From assembly GCA_947424985.1 (NCBI GenBank), contig CANDYN010000052.1, positions 1 to 7,868 on the forward strand: a DNA stretch of 7,868 nucleotides. The letters are read 5' to 3'. This DNA comes from Rickettsiales bacterium. Its GTDB lineage: Bacteria; Pseudomonadota; Alphaproteobacteria; Rickettsiales; Deianiraeaceae. Positions within the stretch are counted from its first letter, which is position 1, and each line of letters starts with the position of its first letter. Of the stretch, positions 1 to 5,963 are shown in pieces. The notes under the pieces are model-generated. The model saw only the letters and a list, made by a program, of their open reading frames with translations. It did no database searches and was not told where the DNA came from. The position numbers were made by a program, and so were the translations under genes.

Positions 1-400
1 TTAACAGCATTGAATCCAAATCATATCGTTGCGTATTATAGCTACCATCTTTCAATACTTCAATTTTAAGCAGATCATGGACGTTTATAAAGTTTGCCCT
101 GCAATTTTTTGAAACAGCATGCGATACATACTCAGTTCGAAGTTTTCTGTATTCCGAATCTTTAAAATCAGACTCTGGAAATATTGCTTTAATTGCATTT
201 TCAAATAGTACAAAAGTTTCAGAAACAGCTATTAATTTGATTCTTTTTTGCTTACAATACTTACAATCTTTATTATATTCAGTCCAAGCCTCTATACAGT
301 CTTCAATTACATACCTTAAACAGTTCATTTCATCAAAAGTCAAATGCGAAACGCTATTAAACCATTTTTCATAACACCAATTTTCCCTCAACTCCCCCAT
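1..400 (-). CDS. Hypothetical protein, C-terminus cut by window edge
   Basis: An open frame of 133 codons starts at ATG (398-400) and runs off the left edge without a stop. An in-frame TAA lies at 404-406, so the only other nearby start is the TTG at 401-403. No Shine-Dalgarno sequence is visible. I do not recognise the family. The visible part is mixed acidic/basic and probably helical, with no signal peptide or membrane segment, so it is likely cytoplasmic. It has six cysteines (C9, C27, C35, C46, C49, C100), including a CKYC pair at 46-49 that could bind a metal, though no second CxxC pair completes a zinc ribbon in the visible part. Tryptophans and tyrosines are common in the first 50 residues. 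It lies 47 bases downstream of the RTX gene on the same strand, so it may be the last gene of the operon or an unrelated neighbour. Cysteine use contrasts sharply with the cysteine-free RTX protein. No function is proposed. Confidence 0.72.
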   Translation of the reverse strand, partial: MGELRENWCYEKWFNSVSHLTFDEMNCLRYVIEDCIEAWTEYNKDCKYCKQKRIKLIAVSETFVLFENAIKAIFPESDFKDSEYRKLRTEYVSHAVSKNCRANFINVHDLLKIEVLKDGSYNTQRYDLDSMLL

Positions 401-430
401 CAATTATTTTAACATTCCAATTTGAACACC

Positions 431-449
431 AATGGAATTAGCTTCCATT
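431..449 (-). repeat. Short inverted repeat overlapping the RTX stop codon
   Basis: Seven bases (AATGGAA at 431-437) are perfectly repeated in inverse (TTCCATT at 443-449) around a 5-base loop. In the minus-strand transcript this hairpin begins inside the TAA stop codon of the RTX gene. No run of U follows, so it does not look like a complete intrinsic terminator. It could be a weak 3'-end stabiliser or pause site between the RTX gene and the next gene. A rival pairing exists: TGGAAT at 433-438 can also pair with ATTCCA at 414-419. The stem is AT-rich and chance occurrence is possible. Confidence 0.3.
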
Positions 450-669
450 ACACAACCACAACATCATCTCCAACCGAATCAAAGCCATCCCCACTAATCT
501 TAATATCAAACTCTCCAGTATTAATCACACCATCACCATTAGCATCATAATACAAATGCTTAAATCCATCTTCCCCTGTGGTAATTTTCAGCTTTGATAT
601 ATCCGCTATAAAGCTTGAAGAAAGCTCGATCTTGTCACCTTGCTCAAAATGAGAAATTGTATCAATACC
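448..669 (-). other. C-terminal secretion-signal region of the RTX protein
   Basis: This covers residues 1065-1137, after the last nonapeptide. In serralysin-like and lipase-like type I substrates the uncleaved export signal lies in the last ~50-60 residues and ends in an acidic residue followed by hydrophobic ones. Here the end is DDVVVV. The segment GIDTISHFEQGDKIEL at its start matches the usual D-x-I-x-x-F-x-x-G-D-x-I-x-L pattern that closes RTX beta-rolls. Assignment as the export signal is by family analogy. Confidence 0.7.
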
Positions 670-3600
670 TCCGGTACTATTTGAATCCGATGCAAGTGTA
701 TATCTAAATGTATCGTTTCCTGGTCCACCAGTTAACCTATCTGCACCAGCTCCACCAATTAAAATATCATTTCCTGATCCGCCCCATATAACGTCGTTTC
801 CAGCGTCCCCATATAGCTCAACGCCATTTCCAAGTGAATATTTCGTGGACGAAAGATCAATAATGTCATTTCCAGCTCCACCATGTATGGACTTCAAATT
901 TCTAAACATTTGCGTTCCACCAAGAGTGTTTTGGGAAATATTATCTTCAAGGGCAAAAACATTATTTTTTCCATCAAGAGTGACATTTGCACCAGCTTCA
1001 CTTCCATCAATATAACCCTTAAAAACCGTATAAGTTGAATCAAGTTTTATTTTTTCACCCGTGTAAGCGTTTCTAACGATTGCATTTTTTGAAATTTTAT
1101 CCCAAGTAATGTCACTTGAATTTTCTTTCATTGTTTTTACCTCTAAAGCTACAACAGAAGTTGTATCATTCAAGAAAGCTTTTCCGGTATCGTTTGCGCT
1201 TCCATAAACTACTTCGTTGGCAGTCGCTATGCTCACAATTTTCTGATTAACAAGTGTCAGATCAGCTTCTGAGATATTACTTTTATCAAGTGCATCTTTT
1301 TCAAGGGCAGCGCGTGCAATACTTACAACCCGATATTTATGCTCAAACTCAAAAGGGTTAACGTTAGTATGTTCCGTGCCTGCTTTTAATTGTATATCAA
1401 GGGTTTTTGGGGTAAGCATAGAACCAACACTGCTTTTCAATACAAATTTAATTGTATACTCTCCAGCCGTTTGAGACGAAGTGATGGAGATATCAAAATT
1501 TGCATCATTAAAAGTAAGCTGAGAAGAATCATAATATCGTGTTCCAACCTGAATATAATCACTAGATAATTTTGTATCAGATACAATCTCACTATGATCT
1601 TTTAAAGTAAATTCAAATTTATATTCACTACCAATCGTTGCATTCAAGCCAGCTGTATTTGTACCCTTTAAAGCTATAGACGAATTTATCAAAGTTGTAT
1701 CACCTTCTTCAGTATATATCAAGCTATTCTCAATCAAAGTTTGAAGATTTGCAATCTCCGTATCCGACTCAGTTGTTATGATAAATTTATAATTTTTCGT
1801 AACTCCGTTTTCAGTTTTTGAAAAAGAAATGGTTATCGAATATGAATATTGTTTATAATAATCTTTAATTGCAGAACCAGCATCGTCCGAGTGATTATTA
1901 AAGCTAACTTTTTCAATTATCGGCTTTGTAATTCCTCCAAATTCACTTAAATCAAACTTATCTCCAAGTGTACCACCCAATTCAACGTGATTTACTATTA
2001 CATCAATATTTTTCAATACTGAATCGTATGCTGCCATTTCATCATTGAAAACATACTTTGTTCCAACTAATTGACTTTTATCTTCGATAATTGTTTTTCC
2101 TTTACCAAAGTCAACCTCGGTTGTTTTATCGTCCGATGTAATATAATTTTGACCAGTTGAAAGAGATGCATCGATTTTAAAAGTATCGCTACTGCTACCT
2201 TGAGTTTTAAAAATAAAATCACTTGCGTCAAGAGTTCCAAGAATGGTTTTATCGGCCACCGATACTAAAAAACCAACATTTATACCGTCTTTGGCATTAA
2301 GCAAGACATCTCCAGAAGTTATATATAATAATTGCAATGGCTGATTTGATGGTACAGAAGGATCGTTTGTAAACTTTACGTTGACAACCGTTCCAGACTC
2401 AGTCCACCATCTATAAACCAATTTTCCCAAAAAAGCAGCTTGATCTACAATATTAAGAGCGGAAACATCGAGTTTTTGGCCAGCTGAAGCCGATACACTT
2501 TTGAGTGGATCATAAACTGTTTCAATAGTAATGTTTGAGGATTGCAATTCTACATCAGAGCTTGATACCTCATAATTATCATCACCGGAAATAATTAAAG
2601 TTTTTCCATTTGCACTTTTATATGTTAGATCGTAATTTACAACACCAGAGCTAGAATCAGCCGTTTTTGAAGCTTCTACTACGGTTGAAAAGTCAATTGT
2701 TTTACTTATTTCAGCTTTATGGGCATACCCAAGAGAAAAAGTTCCACCTGTATCTTCAACGCCCCATTCCTCACGTAATTCTTCGTAATCAGCGTCACCT
2801 TTTGCCGGCAAATTTATATCAAGCGCCGACATTACAGCTCCATAATGAAAGAAAGTTGGATACTTTAGATCACCAGCATTAAACGGTATATTTGTAACTT
2901 CAAAATGACCATTTACGTATTTTATCATAGCGGACTCAGTGGATTCTGGTGACTGATAAGATACCCCTGGATTATTAAAAGCCTTTATAAAAACATCAAT
3001 AAGGCGAGATGTTCCATAAAACCCACCAACATATCCGTGTCCAACTAAAAATCCGGCATTAAAAGTAGCATAAAATTGCTCTCCAGCACCAACTCCATAG
3101 GCGTTATTTGGCGCAATCATTCTAATTTCTTTACCAAATAAAAGATCTTCCACTTCAGACCAACTTTTTCCCTCATGAGTTTTTGCAATAACATCTACAT
3201 AGTTATCAAATATAAATTGCTTAGCAGCCAAAACTTGCGCCTGTTCTACCATGTCCGCAAGACCGGCTTGTGCAATTCTCGGCGAACCTCCAAGGGCAGT
3301 CGGACCCTTTGATCCATCATAAACTGCCCCAGCTCTATATAAATTCATCTGTTGCACTTTAAAGTCATCAATATGCAAACCTATAAATGGATTATCTGTA
3401 TCAGACCAATTTACGTCATCCGCAAGTGCTGGCAAGTCTGCAAAAACACTTCCTGCATATTTATTAATTGATACAATACTACCACCCGAGTCAACTTTAA
3501 TACCGAGCTTTTCCAAAAAACTCTTTGAAAATGATATTTCACGTTTATGTATATTATTATCATAATCATCCGCATACACATCATCTCCATCAATTGTAGG

Positions 3601-3861
3601 ATCGCTCCAAATTGCAAACTTATTGTGCAGATTTTTAAAGCTATTTTGCCATGCCCCAGGTGTCCATCTTCCATCTTCAGGCATGGCATTAAGTCCATCT
3701 GTACCACTTGTCTTTGTATCGTCATAGACCAATTCTTCCAATGGAAAGCCGTCTTTAACAAGTCCACCTACAATCCTACCCCTCGTTTCACCCGAAAAAG
3801 TTTCAATCGACCTAATTCTATCTAAAAGTTCGTCAATTTGGTTTGAATTTTGAATTGGCAT
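448..3861 (-). CDS. Large secreted RTX protein, probable type I secretion cargo
   Basis: This protein of 1137 residues is the probable substrate of the exporter encoded just upstream. Residues 1-390 form a domain I do not recognise: no signal peptide, no HExxH zinc-protease motif, rich in aromatic residues and Asp. Residues 390-980 are Ser/Thr/Asp-rich with alternating hydrophobics and look like beta-sandwich modules. Residues 994-1053 hold RTX nonapeptides (GGAGNDIID, GDAGNDVIW, GGSGNDILI and others). A serralysin-like C-terminal segment follows (GIDTISHFEQGDKIEL at 1065-1080), with an EF-hand-type loop at 1106-1117. The chain ends in Asp followed by VVVV, the acidic-then-hydrophobic ending known from PrtB/serralysin-type cargo. 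There is no cysteine in the whole protein, as is usual for type I substrates. The role could be adhesin, S-layer-like coat or secreted enzyme; the sequence does not decide. The ATG at 3861 is the first methionine of the frame. It has no evident Shine-Dalgarno and lies 54 bases after the lipoprotein gene. Confidence 0.93.
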   Translation of the reverse strand: MPIQNSNQIDELLDRIRSIETFSGETRGRIVGGLVKDGFPLEELVYDDTKTSGTDGLNAMPEDGRWTPGAWQNSFKNLHNKFAIWSDPTIDGDDVYADDYDNNIHKREISFSKSFLEKLGIKVDSGGSIVSINKYAGSVFADLPALADDVNWSDTDNPFIGLHIDDFKVQQMNLYRAGAVYDGSKGPTALGGSPRIAQAGLADMVEQAQVLAAKQFIFDNYVDVIAKTHEGKSWSEVEDLLFGKEIRMIAPNNAYGVGAGEQFYATFNAGFLVGHGYVGGFYGTSRLIDVFIKAFNNPGVSYQSPESTESAMIKYVNGHFEVTNIPFNAGDLKYPTFFHYGAVMSALDINLPAKGDADYEELREEWGVEDTGGTFSLGYAHKAEISKTIDFSTVVEASKTADSSSGVVNYDLTYKSANGKTLIISGDDNYEVSSSDVELQSSNITIETVYDPLKSVSASAGQKLDVSALNIVDQAAFLGKLVYRWWTESGTVVNVKFTNDPSVPSNQPLQLLYITSGDVLLNAKDGINVGFLVSVADKTILGTLDASDFIFKTQGSSSDTFKIDASLSTGQNYITSDDKTTEVDFGKGKTIIEDKSQLVGTKYVFNDEMAAYDSVLKNIDVIVNHVELGGTLGDKFDLSEFGGITKPIIEKVSFNNHSDDAGSAIKDYYKQYSYSITISFSKTENGVTKNYKFIITTESDTEIANLQTLIENSLIYTEEGDTTLINSSIALKGTNTAGLNATIGSEYKFEFTLKDHSEIVSDTKLSSDYIQVGTRYYDSSQLTFNDANFDISITSSQTAGEYTIKFVLKSSVGSMLTPKTLDIQLKAGTEHTNVNPFEFEHKYRVVSIARAALEKDALDKSNISEADLTLVNQKIVSIATANEVVYGSANDTGKAFLNDTTSVVALEVKTMKENSSDITWDKISKNAIVRNAYTGEKIKLDSTYTVFKGYIDGSEAGANVTLDGKNNVFALEDNISQNTLGGTQMFRNLKSIHGGAGNDIIDLSSTKYSLGNGVELYGDAGNDVIWGGSGNDILIGGAGADRLTGGPGNDTFRYTLASDSNSTGGIDTISHFEQGDKIELSSSFIADISKLKITTGEDGFKHLYYDANGDGVINTGEFDIKISGDGFDSVGDDVVVV
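511..546 (-). other. EF-hand-type calcium loop in the RTX C-terminus
   Basis: Residues 1106-1117 read DANGDGVINTGE. This has ligand residues at all the canonical EF-hand positions: D at 1, N at 3, D at 5, a backbone position at 7, N at 9 and E at 12, with Gly at 6 and Ile at 8. It lies between two beta-type stretches (HLYY before, FDIKI after), not two long helices, so it is an EF-hand-like or dockerin-like loop in a beta context. Related C-terminal RTX segments often carry a D-x-D/N-G-D-G stretch at this point; a full 12-residue ligand set is less common. Confidence 0.7.
703..882 (-). repeat. RTX calcium-binding nonapeptide repeats
   Basis: This encodes residues 994-1053 of the RTX protein. 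Repeat units with consensus GGxGxDxUx are GGAGNDIID (994-1002), GDAGNDVIW (1018-1026), GGSGNDILI (1027-1035), GGAGADRLT (1036-1044) and GGPGNDTFR (1045-1053). Between the first and second unit lies a 15-residue insert (LSSTKYSLGNGVELY). In this family the repeats bind calcium outside the cell and fold into a parallel beta-roll that drives release from the exporter. Four consecutive units plus one isolated unit is a short array for a protein of this length. Confidence 0.93.
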
Positions 3862-3915
3862 GGTTTATAAAAAAATTTTAAAACTTAACAAAAATAACAC
3901 ATTTACCCAAACAAG
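3862..3915 (-). other. AT-rich intergenic gap before the RTX gene
   Basis: This 54-base gap separates the lipoprotein stop (TGA, 3916-3918) from the RTX ATG. It is the largest gap upstream of the cargo and the natural place for a separate cargo promoter. It holds TTTTAAAA (3876-3883) followed by a T7 run in the coding direction. A TAAAAT resembling a -10 box is present (3875-3880), but no convincing -35 box stands at the right distance. A TTGTTA/TATAAA pair 16 bases apart would place the transcript start at or inside the ATG. No GC-rich stem is present, so there is no intrinsic terminator, and no purine-rich ribosome site either. Confidence 0.35.
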
Positions 3916-4713
3916 TCAAGAAAAATAATACCCAAGATTGATATTAAAATTATTTGCAACGAGCATATAATTAAAAATATTTCCACTTCCTTGTGAATAT
4001 GATAAATTATCTATTTTTTTATGAGTATATTCAAGACCGACTGAGTATTGATTAATTTTATAATTTGCACCAAAGCCAAATAGCTGTGCAATTTTTGAAT
4101 AATTTTGCCCTGAATTTCCTTCACTAATTGCTACAAATTTAAATCTATTGACGCTCGCGCCCAAAAATCCATACATACTAAATATGTTGTCATATTGATA
4201 TCCAAGTTTTAAACGCACACCAGCTTCGTTATTAAATTCGATATAGTTTTGAGAAAATGCTGTCAAGAGTTTTGTTTTTTCGTTATACACATATTGACTG
4301 AAAAACATTTCAGGGGAGGTAAAAAATCCACTCTTATGTTTAATTTGAAAACCTCCAGCTAAGTCTATTGAATATGCCTTTGCTGAGTCATTGCTTACAA
4401 CCCTAGTATTTGTCGCTTCATCGATAACTACATATCCCATTGGTTTTATTGTGATAGAATGGATTGTGCTTCCAACTAAAAAATATGGTGACATTGTAAA
4501 TAACGGTTCTTTCTTAAATTTTTGACTATGTTTTTTAAAATTTACATCGAACTTTGAAATACTTGGTTCATGATGAGTAACCTTACTCGGCTCTTGCGAC
4601 TTTTTTGCTTGCTTTATCTCGGGCTTTGCTTGTCTGTTTTTATTAACTGTTTTTTGCGTGGAACAAGATTGTAAAAATATTGCTAACATAATGATCAATA
4701 TAGCCTTTCCCAT
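3916..4713 (-). CDS. Predicted lipoprotein with 8-stranded outer-membrane beta-barrel
   Basis: This 265-residue protein begins with a lipoprotein signal: basic start, hydrophobic stretch (residues 4-14), then LQSC with the lipidation cysteine at C17. Residues 18-70 are a Lys/Gln/Pro-rich hydrophilic linker. From about residue 74 there are eight alternating amphipathic strands (roughly 75-83, 113-126, 130-143, 156-172, 178-194, 209-220, 222-233, 248-264), many with aromatic girdle residues and Gly-rich turns. The chain ends GYYFS, close to the terminal-aromatic signal of outer-membrane proteins. This resembles the small OmpA/opacity-type porin-like barrels (OMP beta-barrel family) with an added lipidated linker. 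The ATG at 4713 lies 2 bases after the TAG of the channel gene, so translation is probably coupled. Its position between channel and RTX cargo suggests a part in export, surface anchoring or display of the cargo; this is inference. A cell-envelope protein merely co-transcribed is the alternative. Confidence 0.85.
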   Translation of the reverse strand: MGKAILIIMLAIFLQSCSTQKTVNKNRQAKPEIKQAKKSQEPSKVTHHEPSISKFDVNFKKHSQKFKKEPLFTMSPYFLVGSTIHSITIKPMGYVVIDEATNTRVVSNDSAKAYSIDLAGGFQIKHKSGFFTSPEMFFSQYVYNEKTKLLTAFSQNYIEFNNEAGVRLKLGYQYDNIFSMYGFLGASVNRFKFVAISEGNSGQNYSKIAQLFGFGANYKINQYSVGLEYTHKKIDNLSYSQGSGNIFNYMLVANNFNINLGYYFS

Positions 4714-4715
4714 GT

Positions 4716-5963
4716 CTACAAAAGATAATTTGTCATTTTATAATAAAGCATAACCCTGTCACACTTCGCATTAATTAACTTTATTTTTATATCTAGTAAA
4801 TTTCGCTTTACCGAGAGCAGGGAGTAATACGACCCCCTTTGAGAGTTATACTTTATCTGCTCTTTTTCCAAAGCGCTTTCAAGACTTTTTATTGAATATT
4901 CATATTGCCTTACCGTTTCAAGTGAAGCTTCGAATTCACCATACGCAAGAGAAGCATCTTTTAGGGTAGTTTGATATTCTATCTCAGAATTAAGAAACGC
5001 AAGTCGAACTTCTTTTGTTTGCCTTGCTAAATCTGCGATTTTCCGACCACCATCAAAAATTGGAATACTAACCTCAGCACGAAGAATTTCTTGATTTAAA
5101 TCCGGGTAGCTCGGTAAATACCAAAGATTCTTAAACCTATTTTTTGAATATCCAACTTTTACGTCGGGAAGTAAGTCCATTGATTTTGCAGCAAGGCCAT
5201 ATTTTGCTTTTAAAAGTTGCTCTTTTGAACCTAAATATTTTGAATTATTTTCAGCAACAGCATCGATAAAACTTGAAAGATTTTTATACGGTGAAACGAG
5301 GTTTGCGTTCACTTCCAAATCCTGAGACTGCTCACCAATAATTAGTTTGTAATACTCTCGCCACACATTAAGTCCGCTCTCGATTTTAATTTTATCACCA
5401 CTAACCTTTGCAACGTCCGAAGCAATTTGCGAAAATTCATATCCACCGACCCGATCATATTCGAATTTTGACTTCATCGATTCCATTTGAGATTTTGTAA
5501 CTTTTTCCATTTCATTAATCAAAGGCATAGTCTTTGTATGCTTATAAAGCTCCAAAAAGGTCATTACAATTTTGATCTTCGCATTTTTCCTATCCTCACT
5601 AATACTATAAGATTTTACAGCCTTTTCTTTGTGTGCAGTAATAATATTTGGAATTATTTTATGTAAAGATATATTTTGCTCAACGTTAAAAGATTCGGTT
5701 CTTGAGGTAAAATCCCTATCCGGCGCAGCTCCATTTTCATATCTCATTTTCATTTGCTCTTTTTTATCAATTATACTTACATTCGGCAAGGCCTGAGAGT
5801 ATGCTTTAAATAGATCTATTGATGAAATATCTAGTTCTATATCCGATTTTAGAAAGTCACTGTTGTTCTTTTCAGCGAGAGTTATCGCTTGATTTATCGT
5901 CGTTGCATTTGCACCACACGAAGCAACAAAAAATGCAAATATAAAAATAATCTTTTTAACCAT
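4716..5963 (-). CDS. TolC-family outer-membrane channel of type I exporter
   Basis: This protein of 415 residues is the outer-membrane exit duct of the exporter and would dock on the fusion protein in the periplasm. The start has a basic/hydrophobic signal (residues 1-15). Cleavage may be after A20 (ANA|TT) by signal peptidase I, or at the VASC motif with lipidation on C16; both are plausible. The two structural repeats of the family are visible. The first beta segment holds ALPNVSI (58-64). The second holds LLPDVKVGYSKN (264-275) followed by the hallmark PIFDGGR (301-307) leading into a long helix. Helical regions (about 105-200 and 305-400) form the periplasmic barrel. At 415 residues it is a little shorter than typical TolC or PrtF (roughly 430-490). 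The ATG at 5963 overlaps the end of the fusion-protein gene by 8 bases. No Shine-Dalgarno is seen, so translational coupling is likely. Confidence 0.93.
   Translation of the reverse strand: MVKKIIFIFAFFVASCGANATTINQAITLAEKNNSDFLKSDIELDISSIDLFKAYSQALPNVSIIDKKEQMKMRYENGAAPDRDFTSRTESFNVEQNISLHKIIPNIITAHKEKAVKSYSISEDRKNAKIKIVMTFLELYKHTKTMPLINEMEKVTKSQMESMKSKFEYDRVGGYEFSQIASDVAKVSGDKIKIESGLNVWREYYKLIIGEQSQDLEVNANLVSPYKNLSSFIDAVAENNSKYLGSKEQLLKAKYGLAAKSMDLLPDVKVGYSKNRFKNLWYLPSYPDLNQEILRAEVSIPIFDGGRKIADLARQTKEVRLAFLNSEIEYQTTLKDASLAYGEFEASLETVRQYEYSIKSLESALEKEQIKYNSQRGSYYSLLSVKRNLLDIKIKLINAKCDRVMLYYKMTNYLL
5956..5963 (-). other. 8-base gene overlap (fusion protein stop / channel start)
   Basis: In the coding direction the bases ATGGTTAA contain the start codon of the channel gene and, in another frame, the TAA stop of the fusion-protein gene. 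No purine-rich ribosome-binding sequence precedes the ATG. Re-initiation by ribosomes ending on the upstream gene is the simplest reading and would keep the two exporter parts in balance. Confidence 0.8.

Noticed and set aside
2667..2882. 71-codon open frame on the plus strand
   Set aside because: It lies wholly inside the RTX gene on the opposite strand, with unnatural composition (His/Gln/Leu-rich) and no ribosome site. It is a shadow frame.
3411..3825. Open frames of 118 and 92 codons overlapping the start of the RTX gene
   Set aside because: Both are out-of-frame or antisense readings of the RTX N-terminal domain. Their Met/Ile-rich proteins do not resemble natural ones, and the RTX frame is continuous here.
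448..3861. RTX protein as a zinc metalloprotease of the serralysin type
   Set aside because: The C-terminal part is serralysin-like, but no HExxH zinc motif is present anywhere in the 1137 residues.
3862..3915. Promoter or rho-independent terminator before the RTX gene
   Set aside because: The T7 run lacks a preceding stem, and the only -35/-10-like pair would start the transcript at the ATG. This is not strong enough to call.
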